DNA from: Aedoeadaptatus acetigenes
Lineage (GTDB): Bacteria; Bacillota; Clostridia; Tissierellales; Peptoniphilaceae
Reading direction: 5' to 3'
Assembly: GCF_025566985.1 (NCBI RefSeq)
Contig: NZ_JAOQJD010000025.1
Location: 1 to 10,897 of the forward strand
Length of the DNA: 10,897 bases
Shown here: piece by piece, positions 1-7,375 of the stretch
Numbering within the stretch: the first letter of the stretch is position 1
How the letters are laid out: each line of letters starts with the position of its first letter
The notes under the pieces: generated by a model
Told to the model about the DNA's origin: nothing
The model's database searches: none
What the model saw: the letters and a program-made list of their open reading frames with translations, nothing else
Position numbers and translations under genes: made by a program

Positions 1-1
1 T

Positions 2-151
2 CAAAATTACCTGAAACGAAAAGCAAGCGGAAAACAGAAAGAGTATGAGGATAAATATAAGGCAAGAAGGGAGCAGAAGAAACAAGAGAAATTAAAGGTT
101 TTGAAAAGAGTGGGGATACCGGTGAGTGAGTATATAAAAACAAATATTTAA
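2..151 (+). CDS. C-terminal fragment of an unrecognised basic protein
   Basis: An open frame enters from the left edge and runs 49 codons to a TAA at 149-151. The visible peptide is highly charged (KRKASGKQKEYEDKYKARRE near its start) and probably helical, followed by a short hydrophobic tail ending SEYIKTNI. The lysine- and glutamate-rich composition resembles the ends of mobilization or replication accessory proteins, but I do not recognise the family. The real start is outside the window. No Shine-Dalgarno sequence or start codon inside the window fits this frame, and the promoter of the next gene begins 7 bp after the stop. It is probably the last gene of a backbone operon to the left of the transporter cargo. 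The frame is reasonably sure because codon use is normal and the stop sits just before a promoter; the function is unknown. Confidence 0.6.
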   Translation, partial: QNYLKRKASGKQKEYEDKYKARREQKKQEKLKVLKRVGIPVSEYIKTNI

Positions 152-158
152 ACCTATC

Positions 159-187
159 TTGACAAATATTGAATTTTGATTTATTAT
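159..187 (+). promoter_or_regulatory. sigma-A-type promoter of the tetR-like gene
   Basis: A consensus -35 TTGACA (159-164) is separated by exactly 17 bp from TATTAT (182-187), a five-of-six match to the -10 box. The ATG of the tetR-like gene follows at 227 with an AAGAGG ribosome binding site at 215-220. This is the best promoter in the window. A predicted repressor half-site begins one base after the -35 box. Confidence 0.8.
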
Positions 188-206
188 TAAATATATATTC
201 AGTATT
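165..206. promoter_or_regulatory. inverted half-sites over the tetR promoter (probable operator)
   Basis: AATATTGAAT at 165-174 and ATTCAGTATT at 197-206 are inverted copies of the half-site AATAYTGAAT with one mismatch. They lie 22 bp apart and bracket the -10 box. The same half-site forms a compact palindrome at 852-877 in front of the transporter operon. Sharing between both intergenic regions suggests binding by the TetR protein encoded between them. This is inference from the sequence pattern; no family operator is known to me for this repressor. Confidence 0.55.
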
Positions 207-226
207 GGAATAGAAAGAGGTGTGCT

Positions 227-799
227 ATGGCACAAGTATTAAAAGAAGAAGTTAGAAATAGAATACTCGAAGCAGCAGAAAAAGTATTTTATAAAAAGGA
301 TTATAGAGGTGCCAAATTAACAGAAATTGCAAAAGAAGCAGATATTCCTGTGGCACTCATTTATACCTATTTCAAAAATAAGGAAGTTTTGTTTGATGCA
401 GTAGTAAGTTCTGTTTATATAAACTTCGAGTCAGCTTTTAATGAGGAAGAATCTTTGGAAAAAGGTTCTGCTTCTGAAAGGTTTGATGAGGTTGGAGAAA
501 ATTATATTCATGAACTTTTAAAAGATCGTAAGAAGTTAATTATTTTAATGGATAAAAGCTCAGGTACAAAGCATACAGAAGCAAAACAAAAACTCATATC
601 ACAAATGCAGGTTCATATTGAAGTAAGTTTAAAAAGACAATCGAAACAGGAATATGATCCAATGCTTGCCCATATTTTAGCCAGTAACTTTACAGAGGGA
701 CTTCTTGAAATAGCAAGGCATTATCAAAGTGAAAAGTGGGCAAAAGATATGCTAAAACTTATTGCAAGGTGTTATTACAAGGGAGTGGAATCCCTATAA
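227..799 (+). CDS. TetR/AcrR-family transcriptional regulator
   Basis: This 190-residue protein has a classic TetR N-terminal domain. A first helix at about residues 10-24 (RNRILEAAEKVFYKKDY) precedes a helix-turn-helix at about 31-50 (LTEIAKEADIPVALIYTYFK), which includes the family-typical IYTYFKNKEVLF. The rest is helical and poorly conserved, as expected for the ligand-binding and dimer domain. The length is normal for the family. The ATG at 227 has an AAGAGG ribosome binding site 6 nt upstream and its own consensus promoter. It is immediately followed by a five-gene ABC/ECF transporter operon and is most likely its ligand-responsive repressor. Shared inverted half-sites at 165-206 and 852-877 support autoregulation plus control of the operon. 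The ligand is not deducible; it could be the transported substrate or a related metabolite. The family call is very secure and the targets are inferred. Confidence 0.95.
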   Translation: MAQVLKEEVRNRILEAAEKVFYKKDYRGAKLTEIAKEADIPVALIYTYFKNKEVLFDAVVSSVYINFESAFNEEESLEKGSASERFDEVGENYIHELLKDRKKLIILMDKSSGTKHTEAKQKLISQMQVHIEVSLKRQSKQEYDPMLAHILASNFTEGLLEIARHYQSEKWAKDMLKLIARCYYKGVESL

Positions 800-814
800 T
801 CAGCACAAAAAAAT

Positions 815-839
815 AGACTTTGCGTAATCAGCAAAGTCT
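815..839. terminator. intergenic hairpin after tetR, possible weak or reverse-strand terminator
   Basis: A perfect 9-bp stem, AGACTTTGC (815-823) with GCAAAGTCT (831-839), closes a 7-nt loop. On the + strand it is followed only by TTACTTT, a poor U-tract. On the - strand the stem is followed by seven T (complement of 807-813), which would make a better terminator for transcription arriving from the operon side. It lies between the tetR stop and the operon leader, so it may partly insulate the two. Confidence 0.55.
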
Positions 840-850
840 TACTTTAAACC

Positions 851-878
851 TTAATACTGAATTAAAATTCAATATTAT
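851..878 (+). promoter_or_regulatory. weak candidate promoter of the transporter operon
   Basis: TTAATA (851-856, four of six -35 matches) and TATTAT (873-878, five of six -10 matches) are 16 bp apart. The Shine-Dalgarno sequence of the first transporter gene starts at 888, giving a very short leader. The whole element is covered by the palindrome 852-877, as expected for a repressed promoter. The -35 match is weak, so readthrough from the tetR promoter is the alternative. Confidence 0.4.
852..877. promoter_or_regulatory. palindromic operator upstream of the transporter operon
   Basis: Twelve-base arms TAATACTGAATT (852-863) and AATTCAATATTA (866-877) flank a central AA, with one mismatched pair (857/872). 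It contains the same AATAYTGAAT half-sites as the tetR promoter. A second short palindrome, TTCAA-TT-TTGAA (878-889), abuts it and touches the ribosome binding site. Size, symmetry and position fit a TetR-type operator. Binding is inferred. Confidence 0.6.
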
Positions 879-902
879 TCAATTTTGAAAGGAGAGTTGT
901 TC

Positions 903-2642
903 ATGCCGGAAAAAGAATTAAGAAAAAAAGTGATTGGGAAAAACGGTTTATCCAATTCACTTCTTGCTTTAAAAATAGTATTTGATTTGATACCACAAAT
1001 CTTACTCGTATATTTGATTAGTTCTTTAATTACAAACAATATTAACGAAGGTAATTTAAAGTATATATTTTTGGGAATCTTTATATCGTTTGTATTAAAA
1101 GGAGTGTTTTATTATTTTGCAACAAAGGTTGCCCATGAGAAAGCATACGAAAAATTAACAGAACTTAGGTTAGATATTATCGGTCATCTGAAAAAACTAA
1201 GTTTGGGATTCTTTAAAGAACATAATACAGGAGAGCTTACCAACATTGTCCAACATGATGTAGAACAAGTGGAAGTATATCTTGCTCATGGTCTCCCTGA
1301 AATAATGTCAGTTACACTTCTGCCTACCATTATTTTTGTAGCTATGATTTTTGTGGATTGGCGTCTTGCTCTTGGGATGATTGCCGGAGTTCCACTCATG
1401 TATTTGGTAAAAGTTCTTTCACAGAAAACAATGGATAAAAACTTTGCGATTTACTTCAATCATGAAAACAGAATGAGAGAAGAGCTAATGGAATATGTAA
1501 AAAATATTTCTGTGATTAAGGCTTTTGCTAAAGAAGAGGAAATTAGTGAAAGAACATTAAAAACGGCAAGAGAATATATTTACTGGGTTAAAAAGAGCAT
1601 GGGGATGGTTACAATTCCAATGGGACTCATTGACATATTTATGGAAATTGGAGTGGTTATTGTCATGATTTTGGGAAGCATATTTCTTTATCATGGAAAT
1701 ATTACAACGCCTAATTTTATCCTTGCCATTATTTTATCGTCTGCTTTTACTGCTTCTATAAGTAAGACAGCTACATTGCAACATTTTTCTATTGTGTTTA
1801 AGGAAGCGTTAAAGGCGATAGGGAAAGTATTAACAGTTCCACTTCCAAACAAAAAGACAGAACAAGGTTTAGAATTTGGAAACATAGAATTTAAAGATGT
1901 GAATTTTGCATACGGAAAAGATAGCTTTGAGCTTAAAAATATCAATTTGAATTTTAAGAAAAATAGTTTGAACGCCTTTGTAGGAGCAAGCGGTTGTGGA
2001 AAGAGTACGGTATCTAATTTGCTTATGGGATTTTGGGATGCAGATGAAGGACAAATACTGATAAATGGAAAAGATATAAAAGAATATAGTCAAGAAAATA
2101 TCTCAATGCTGATTGGTAGTGTGCAACAAGAAGTTATCCTTTTTGACTTAAGTATTTTTGAAAATATAGCAATTGGAAAACTAAATGCAACAAAAGAAGA
2201 AGTCATAGAAGCTGCTAAAAAAGCAAGATGCCATAATTTTATTTCAGCATTGCCAAATGGATATGAAACACGAGTAGGTGAAATGGGAGTTAAGTTATCC
2301 GGTGGAGAAAAACAAAGAATCTCTATAGCAAGAATGATACTGAAAAATGCACCGATTTTAATATTAGATGAAGCAATGGCGGCTGTTGATAGTGAAAATG
2401 AAAGACTTATCGGCGAAGCAATTGACGATTTAAGCAAGGATAAAACCATCATTACAATTGCTCATCATCTAAATACGATTAGAGATTCAGACCAAATTAT
2501 TGTTATGGATAAGGGTGTTGTTCTTGATGCAGGAAGCCATGAAGAGCTGATGAAAAGATGTGATTTTTATAAGGATATGGTTGAAGCACAGAACAAGGTA
2601 GATAGATGGAATTTGAAAGAGGTGGTAACAGAAAATGTTTAG
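903..2642 (+). CDS. ABC transporter ATP-binding/permease half-transporter (IrtA/YbtP-like), first of pair
   Basis: This 579-residue half-transporter has an N-terminal six-helix exporter-fold membrane domain (first spans near residues 22-44 and 54-77) and a C-terminal ATPase. Nucleotide-binding landmarks are Walker A GASGCGKST at 361-369, signature LSGGEKQR at 465-472, Walker B ILILDE with D489 and E490, and switch histidine H521 in IAHHLNTI. The membrane-domain stretch with GELTNIVQHDVEQVEVYLAH resembles siderophore-type IrtAB/YbtPQ half-transporters, which import despite their exporter fold. Other exporter-fold families remain possible. The start is set at the ATG at 903, because AAAGGAG at 888-894 is 8 nt upstream. 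An in-frame TTG at 885 lies before that Shine-Dalgarno sequence and is unlikely. Its stop overlaps the next gene by 8 nt, which argues for translational coupling and heterodimer assembly. The D-loop region reads AMAAVD instead of the usual ATSALD. The ABC family is certain; the substrate and direction are not. Confidence 0.93.
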   Translation: MPEKELRKKVIGKNGLSNSLLALKIVFDLIPQILLVYLISSLITNNINEGNLKYIFLGIFISFVLKGVFYYFATKVAHEKAYEKLTELRLDIIGHLKKLSLGFFKEHNTGELTNIVQHDVEQVEVYLAHGLPEIMSVTLLPTIIFVAMIFVDWRLALGMIAGVPLMYLVKVLSQKTMDKNFAIYFNHENRMREELMEYVKNISVIKAFAKEEEISERTLKTAREYIYWVKKSMGMVTIPMGLIDIFMEIGVVIVMILGSIFLYHGNITTPNFILAIILSSAFTASISKTATLQHFSIVFKEALKAIGKVLTVPLPNKKTEQGLEFGNIEFKDVNFAYGKDSFELKNINLNFKKNSLNAFVGASGCGKSTVSNLLMGFWDADEGQILINGKDIKEYSQENISMLIGSVQQEVILFDLSIFENIAIGKLNATKEEVIEAAKKARCHNFISALPNGYETRVGEMGVKLSGGEKQRISIARMILKNAPILILDEAMAAVDSENERLIGEAIDDLSKDKTIITIAHHLNTIRDSDQIIVMDKGVVLDAGSHEELMKRCDFYKDMVEAQNKVDRWNLKEVVTENV

Positions 2643-4344
2643 AGAAATGTTAAAACTACTTACAAAAACTGGCAAGAGAGATTTGATTATATCGAGTGTA
2701 TTCTTTGCCCTTTATGGACTAAGCTCCATAGCTATGATTGTGATCGTATTTTCTATACTGTTCCAAATATTCGATGGAACGAGCTTAGCAAGTCTATATA
2801 AATATTTTATTGCGATTGGATTACTTGTAGTGTTCAAAGGTATTTGTAATATGGTTGCAGATATGAAAAAGCATAGTGCAGGTTTTGATATTGTTCAGCA
2901 AATCAGAGAACGCATGATTATCAAATTAAAAAAATTCAGCTTAGGATTTTATACCAACGAAAGACTGGGCGAGATCAATACAATTTTACACAAAGATGTT
3001 GATAATATGTCCCTTGTTGTAGGACACATGTGGTCAAGAATGTTTGGTGATTTTTTGATAGGTGCAGTCGTATTTGTTGGTCTTGAAAGTATTGATTTCA
3101 AACTTGCTATTATTATGGCTGTATCTGTTCCGATTGCACTTATCTTTCTATATCTGACAATTAAGCAATCTGAAAAAATAGAAAATCAGAACAACTCAGC
3201 ACTTCTTGATATGGTTAGCTTATTTGTTGAATATGTTAGAGGAATACCTGTACTAAAGAGTTTTTCAAACAATAAGAGCTTAGATAATGAGCTTATGAAC
3301 AAAACGAAAAAGTTCGGAGAAACAAGTAAAGCAGCTTCAAGATTCAAGGCAAAACAGTTATCTATATTTGGTTTTTTACTGGATATTGGATATTTAGTTC
3401 TTTTAATTGCAGGAGCAATACTTGTTATAAAGGGAAATCTCGATGTGCTTAATTTTATTATCTTTGCGGTAATTTCAAAAGAGTTTTATAAGCCGTTCGC
3501 TTCTATGGAACAACACTATATGTACTATGTTTCGGCGGTAGATAGTTACGAAAGACTTTCAAGAATTTTATATGCAGATGTAATCCCGGATAAAGTGAAT
3601 GGAATTGTTCCGAAAGATAATGATATAGCTTTTGAAAACATAGATTTTTCCTATGAAAAAGATGAATTTAAAATGGAAAAATTGAGTTTTTCTATTGCTG
3701 AAAAAACAATGACAGCCTTAGTTGGAGAATCAGGTAGTGGAAAGACTACTATAACAAACTTACTTCTAAGATTTTATGATGTGCATAAAGGGAAAATTAC
3801 ACTCGGAGGAACTGATATAAGGGATATTCCTTATGATGAGCTTTTGGATCGTATCAGTATTGTCATGCAAAATGTTCAACTATTCGATAACACGATTGAA
3901 GAAAATATTAGAGTAGGTAAAAAAGGAGCTACAAAAGAGGAAATCATTAAAGCTGCAAAGAAGGCAAGGATACATGATTTCATTATGAGCTTACCAAAAG
4001 GTTATGAAACTGATATTGGCGAAAATGGAGGAATTTTATCAGGTGGACAAAGACAAAGAATATCTATTGCAAGAGCTTTTCTAAAAGATGCACCGATTTT
4101 AATTCTTGATGAAATGACAAGTAATGTTGATCCTGTAAACGAATCTTTGATACAGGATGCTATTACAGAACTTGCAAAGAATAGAACTGTACTTGTAGTG
4201 GCTCATCATTTAAAAACAATTCAAAAAGCTGACCAAATTCTCGTATTTCAAAAAGGAAATTTACTTGAAAAAGGAAAGCATGGCGAACTTCTTGCAAAAA
4301 ATGGTTACTACACAAAATTATGGAAAGCTCAGTATGAGGTATAA
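2635..4344 (+). CDS. ABC transporter ATP-binding/permease half-transporter (IrtB/YbtQ-like), second of pair
   Basis: This 569-residue TMD-NBD protein is the likely partner of the preceding half-transporter. The N-terminal half has several hydrophobic spans (for example IISSVFFALYGLSSIAMIVI and LIAGAILVIKG). The ATPase shows Walker A GESGSGKTT at 364-372, signature LSGGQRQR at 468-475, Walker B ILILDE with D492 and E493, and H524 in VAHHLKTI. The catalytic glutamate and switch histidine are present in both partners, so neither composite ATP site looks degenerate, unlike many heterodimeric exporters. The ATG at 2635 lies inside the end of the upstream gene (8-nt overlap), and GAGGTGG just before it serves as ribosome binding site. 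The sequence of the two proteins is similar but clearly not a recent duplication. Likely role: membrane import or export of a siderophore, haem-like compound or other amphipathic molecule, inferred from pair architecture and the downstream ECF genes. Confidence 0.93.
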   Translation: MFREMLKLLTKTGKRDLIISSVFFALYGLSSIAMIVIVFSILFQIFDGTSLASLYKYFIAIGLLVVFKGICNMVADMKKHSAGFDIVQQIRERMIIKLKKFSLGFYTNERLGEINTILHKDVDNMSLVVGHMWSRMFGDFLIGAVVFVGLESIDFKLAIIMAVSVPIALIFLYLTIKQSEKIENQNNSALLDMVSLFVEYVRGIPVLKSFSNNKSLDNELMNKTKKFGETSKAASRFKAKQLSIFGFLLDIGYLVLLIAGAILVIKGNLDVLNFIIFAVISKEFYKPFASMEQHYMYYVSAVDSYERLSRILYADVIPDKVNGIVPKDNDIAFENIDFSYEKDEFKMEKLSFSIAEKTMTALVGESGSGKTTITNLLLRFYDVHKGKITLGGTDIRDIPYDELLDRISIVMQNVQLFDNTIEENIRVGKKGATKEEIIKAAKKARIHDFIMSLPKGYETDIGENGGILSGGQRQRISIARAFLKDAPILILDEMTSNVDPVNESLIQDAITELAKNRTVLVVAHHLKTIQKADQILVFQKGNLLEKGKHGELLAKNGYYTKLWKAQYEV

Positions 4345-4346
4345 CC

Positions 4347-5852
4347 ATGATTTTGCTAAAAAATGTTTATTATGAATGGGAAGATGGACGAACTGCTTTA
4401 AAAAATGTCAATCTTGAAATTAGAAAAGGTGAATTTGTTTTAATTTCAGGGAAAAGTGGAAGTGGTAAAAGTACTCTTGGAAGTGTGATGAATGGTCTTA
4501 TTCCACATTATTACAAAGGCAAAATGAAAGGGGAAGCCTTTGCGTCCGGAAAAGATATAAGCAAATTATCGCTTCATGAAATAGGGCATATTGTAGGGAC
4601 TGTATTTCAAGATCCAAGAAGTCAATTTTTTACGACAACGACAGATGAAGAAATAGCTTTTGGGCTTCAAACCATTTGCAAATCAAGAGATGAAATAAAA
4701 CAGAGAGTAGAAGAAGTATATGCAGAACTGGATATTGAGGAACTGAAAGGAAAATCTGTTTTTGAATTATCAAGCGGACAGAAACAAAAGATAGCTATTG
4801 CAAGTATCTATGCGATGAATCCGAAAGTTTTAATTTTAGATGAACCTTCAGCAAATTTGGATATGAAAGCAACATTTGACCTATTTTTAATTTTGGAAAA
4901 ATTAAAGAAAAAAGGAACAACAGTTGTTCTAATTGAACATCGTTTGTACTATGTAAAATCTTTATTTGACCGTTTTCTTTTGGTGAAAGATGGAGAAATT
5001 GCACTGGACTTGAGTCGGGAAGAAGTTATTCATCTTGAAGGGGAGTTTTGGGATGAGAATGGACTAAGAACTCTTGAATTAGAAGAATATAGGATAAGTG
5101 AGAAGAAAGACTCATATCAATTAAATGATGAAAGTATAAACGGAAAAGGCTTGAGATTTTGCTATCCGAATGTAGCTAAGGATGGAAAGAAGCAAAAACG
5201 GTACATTTTAAATCATCTTGATTTTAATATGGAGTGCGGAATAGCCATTGGTCTTATCGGCTTAAATGGTACCGGAAAAACTACCTTTGCAAGAGTGATT
5301 TCAGGACTTGAGAAGATAAAAGAGGGGAAGATATGGACGGGGAAAGATAATTCGCTTAATCATAAAGATTTAATGGATATGTCATATTTTGTCTTTCAAG
5401 ATTCAGACTATCAGTTGTTTTCGGAAAGTGTACTTGATGAAATGCTGCTTGGTATTTCAAGTAAAGATAAAAAAGAAAATACTCAAAAGGCAAAGTCTAT
5501 TTTGAATGTACTTGGCTTAGATAAATACATTGATAAGCATCCGTTTGCTTTATCAAGAGGAGAAAAACAAAGACTCACAATAGCTTGTGGAATGATGAAA
5601 CAGGCAAAAGTTTTTATCTATGATGAACCAACATCAGGTTGTGATAAAGACTCAATGCTTTCAGTGGCAAAATTAATTGAAGAACAATTAAAAAATGGAA
5701 CAACAGTTTTGGTGATAAGTCATGATTTTGAGTTTTTAGCGAACACAGTGAGTAAGCTCTGGGTAATGGGAGATGGAAAAATAGAAAGTGTTTTGAATAT
5801 GAGTGAAAGTAATAAAATTCTCATATTGGACAAGATGAGAGGAGGTAGATAA
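4347..5852 (+). CDS. energy-coupling factor (ECF) transporter ATPase, fused tandem EcfA domains
   Basis: This 501-residue soluble protein joins two ECF-type ATPase domains in one chain. NBD1 has Walker A GKSGSGKST (35-43), a Q-loop VFQDPRSQFF, signature LSSGQKQK (141-148) and Walker B LILDEP with D165 and E166. NBD2 has Walker A GLNGTGKTT (305-313), Q-loop VFQDSDYQLF, signature LSRGEKQR (402-409) and Walker B FIYDEP with D426 and E427. The QDPxxQ-style Q-loop is characteristic of EcfA/CbiO proteins. Both signatures deviate from LSGGQ at the third position (S and R). The fusion replaces the usual EcfA and EcfA' pair and would drive import by binding the EcfT protein encoded next. The ATG at 4347 is 2 nt after the upstream stop, with GAGGT at 4336-4340. 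ATPase, T and S genes in one operon make this a dedicated (group I type) ECF importer. Confidence 0.93.
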   Translation: MILLKNVYYEWEDGRTALKNVNLEIRKGEFVLISGKSGSGKSTLGSVMNGLIPHYYKGKMKGEAFASGKDISKLSLHEIGHIVGTVFQDPRSQFFTTTTDEEIAFGLQTICKSRDEIKQRVEEVYAELDIEELKGKSVFELSSGQKQKIAIASIYAMNPKVLILDEPSANLDMKATFDLFLILEKLKKKGTTVVLIEHRLYYVKSLFDRFLLVKDGEIALDLSREEVIHLEGEFWDENGLRTLELEEYRISEKKDSYQLNDESINGKGLRFCYPNVAKDGKKQKRYILNHLDFNMECGIAIGLIGLNGTGKTTFARVISGLEKIKEGKIWTGKDNSLNHKDLMDMSYFVFQDSDYQLFSESVLDEMLLGISSKDKKENTQKAKSILNVLGLDKYIDKHPFALSRGEKQRLTIACGMMKQAKVFIYDEPTSGCDKDSMLSVAKLIEEQLKNGTTVLVISHDFEFLANTVSKLWVMGDGKIESVLNMSESNKILILDKMRGGR

Positions 5853-5856
5853 CTTG

Positions 5857-6558
5857 ATGGATAGAAAAACAGTCGATCCGAGAATAAAACTTACTCTACT
5901 TCCAATTGTTGGATTTACGAGCTTTTTTATAAGCGATACAATTCTACTTTTCGGACTGATTCTCTTTGCCTTTTTTCTGTATGTATACAGCAGTATGTGG
6001 AAAAGAGCATTACGCTTTATTTTGTTTTTTGTGATTTTATACTGCATAGAGTTATGGCTTGGAAAGTTTTGTGAAGCAAGTATCGTATTTGCAATATATA
6101 TGTTTATTTACTTTGCATCAAGGATGACCTTAATTGCTATGTTTGGTGGATATATAACAAAGACTACAAGTGTAAGTGAAATGCTTGAAGCATTAAATAG
6201 AATGAAAGTACCAAGAAGCATTGGTATACCTTTTAGTGTTTTGCTTAGGTTTGTACCAACTATAAAAATAGAACTCAAGGCATTAAAAGAGAATATGAAG
6301 ATTCGAGGAATCGTAACAAGTAGATTTTTCCCCTTGCTACATCCAATTAAATATATTGAATATACGCTTGTTCCGCTTTTAATGAGAATGATTAAGATTT
6401 CAGATGAACTGTCAGCTTCAGCACTCATTAGAGGACTTGATAGTGATGAGAACAGGGTTACATTAACAAAATTGAGGTTTAGAACAACGGATTTGTTGAT
6501 TGGACTATTAGGAGCTTTGATGATTGCTCTTGTGATAGTAATACAGAAAATTTATTAG
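5857..6558 (+). CDS. ECF transporter transmembrane component T (EcfT/CbiQ family)
   Basis: This 233-residue integral membrane protein couples the ATPases to the S component. Hydrophobic spans occupy roughly the first 110 residues and one more lies at the C-terminus (LLIGLLGALMIALVIVIQKI). The long cytoplasmic helices carry the two EcfT signature motifs that dock into the ATPases: KIRG with R150 and LIRG with R192, here variants of the classic A-R-G. The opening DPRIKL is typical of the family. The ATG at 5857 lies 11 nt after AGGAGG (5840-5845). An in-frame TTG at 5854 is 8 nt away and could be used instead, adding one residue. The upstream ATPase stop is 4 nt before the chosen ATG, so the genes are co-transcribed. 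The family assignment is secure from the two Arg-Gly motifs and the neighbours. Confidence 0.9.
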   Translation: MDRKTVDPRIKLTLLPIVGFTSFFISDTILLFGLILFAFFLYVYSSMWKRALRFILFFVILYCIELWLGKFCEASIVFAIYMFIYFASRMTLIAMFGGYITKTTSVSEMLEALNRMKVPRSIGIPFSVLLRFVPTIKIELKALKENMKIRGIVTSRFFPLLHPIKYIEYTLVPLLMRMIKISDELSASALIRGLDSDENRVTLTKLRFRTTDLLIGLLGALMIALVIVIQKIY

Positions 6559-6568
6559 GAGGACTTTT

Positions 6569-7153
6569 ATGAAAAACAAATTAAATGGTCGTGATTTTAT
6601 TACAATCGGAATCTTTAATGCAATTGGAATTGTCATATACATGGCGGTTGCATTTGCTATGGCAACAACAGTGATTGGAGGATTTATTGCTTCAGGAGTT
6701 AGCTTTATGGTAGCTGCTACCGTTTATATCCTTATGGCTTTGAAAGTTAAAAAGAAGGGCGTATTTACAATATCAGGAACGCTTCTTGGTTTAATTGCAT
6801 TGTCAGGAGGACATTTGCCTCATGCAGTCTTTGCTGTAATCGGTGGAATTATATGTGATTTGATTATAGGAAATTATGAGAGCAAGGGACGAATGATTAT
6901 TGGATATGGGATATTTGCATTAGCGGATTTTTTAGGGACAGTAATTCCTGTGATTTTATTCGGAACAGCTTCTTTTGTGGAAAGAGCATCAAAATGGAAA
7001 ATGAGTGAAGCACAAATAAATGAAGCATTATCTTATTTCAAAGTTTCATGGGCAGTAGGCTTTGCCTTGATAACATTTGTTCTTGCTTGCATAGGAGCAT
7101 TCGTTGCAACAAAGATACTCAAAAAGCATTTTGAAAAAGCAGGAGTGATTTAA
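6569..7153 (+). CDS. ECF transporter S component, MptD/Trep_Strep-like family
   Basis: This 194-residue, very hydrophobic protein has about five to six membrane spans (for example FNAIGIVIYMAVAFAMATTV and LITFVLACIGAFVATKIL), the size and layout of ECF substrate-binding S components. The small-residue-rich first helix (GIFNAIG) fits the helix-1 surface that contacts EcfT. The glycine-rich loop ISGTLLGLIALSGGHLPHAV and the FGTASFVERASKWKM stretch resemble the family named MptD or Trep_Strep, whose substrate is not settled to my knowledge. The ATG at 6569 follows AGGAGG at 6557-6562, which overlaps the stop of the EcfT gene. It supplies the substrate specificity of the importer encoded by the two previous genes. 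Haem, pterin-like or other cofactors are guesses only. It is the last secure gene of the cargo operon. Confidence 0.85.
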   Translation: MKNKLNGRDFITIGIFNAIGIVIYMAVAFAMATTVIGGFIASGVSFMVAATVYILMALKVKKKGVFTISGTLLGLIALSGGHLPHAVFAVIGGIICDLIIGNYESKGRMIIGYGIFALADFLGTVIPVILFGTASFVERASKWKMSEAQINEALSYFKVSWAVGFALITFVLACIGAFVATKILKKHFEKAGVI

Positions 7154-7194
7154 TAATAAATTTACTTAGGAGGGAAAATAATGGAGGGATAATT

Positions 7195-7302
7195 ATGTCA
7201 AAACTTATAGTTTCGGTTTTCAAAGAACGATATAATTATCCTTTTTTATTCTTGGAATTGCTTACACATAGCAATAATACTTTACCAGAAACGACCAAAT
7301 AG
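7195..7302 (+). CDS. doubtful 35-codon ORF at the cargo/backbone junction
   Basis: ATG at 7195 to TAG at 7300-7302 encodes 35 residues beginning MSKLIVSVFKERYNYPFLFL and ending LPETTK. It has a credible Shine-Dalgarno sequence, GGAGGG (7183-7188), 6 nt upstream, and a second AGGAGGG at 7169-7175 in front of a three-codon mini-ORF at 7181-7192. The peptide is amphipathic and matches no family I know. It may be the truncated start of a former cargo gene, a leader peptide for the terminator at 7335-7375, or chance. The otherwise noncoding stretch 7154-7419 contains only this and the terminator. Confidence 0.3.
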   Translation: MSKLIVSVFKERYNYPFLFLELLTHSNNTLPETTK

Positions 7303-7334
7303 AAAATTATATAAAACATTAGTTTTTAAGCCGA

Positions 7335-7375
7335 GAGGACTATTTACACCAAAGTGTAGAAGTCCTCCTTTTTTT
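7335..7375 (+). terminator. strong intrinsic terminator or leader attenuator
   Basis: GAGGACT (7335-7341) pairs with AGTCCTC (7361-7367). Inside it TACAC (7345-7349) pairs with GTGTA (7354-7358) around a CAAA loop, with a small internal bulge. A run of seven T follows at 7369-7375. It should end the transporter operon. Only 44 bp separate it from the next start codon and I see no promoter there, so it may act as an attenuator for the downstream backbone genes. Confidence 0.85.

Noticed and set aside
885..902. In-frame TTG start giving a six-residue longer first ABC protein.
   Set aside because: The Shine-Dalgarno sequence (888-894) lies downstream of that TTG and is well placed for the ATG at 903.
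7..7294. Near-identical 13-mer TTACCTGAAACGA (7-19) and TTACCAGAAACGA (7282-7294) close to both ends of the cargo, suggestive of a target duplication or recombination scar.
   Set aside because: A 12-of-13 match is expected by chance many times in a window this size; the first copy lies inside a coding frame and no inverted ends or recombinase accompany it.
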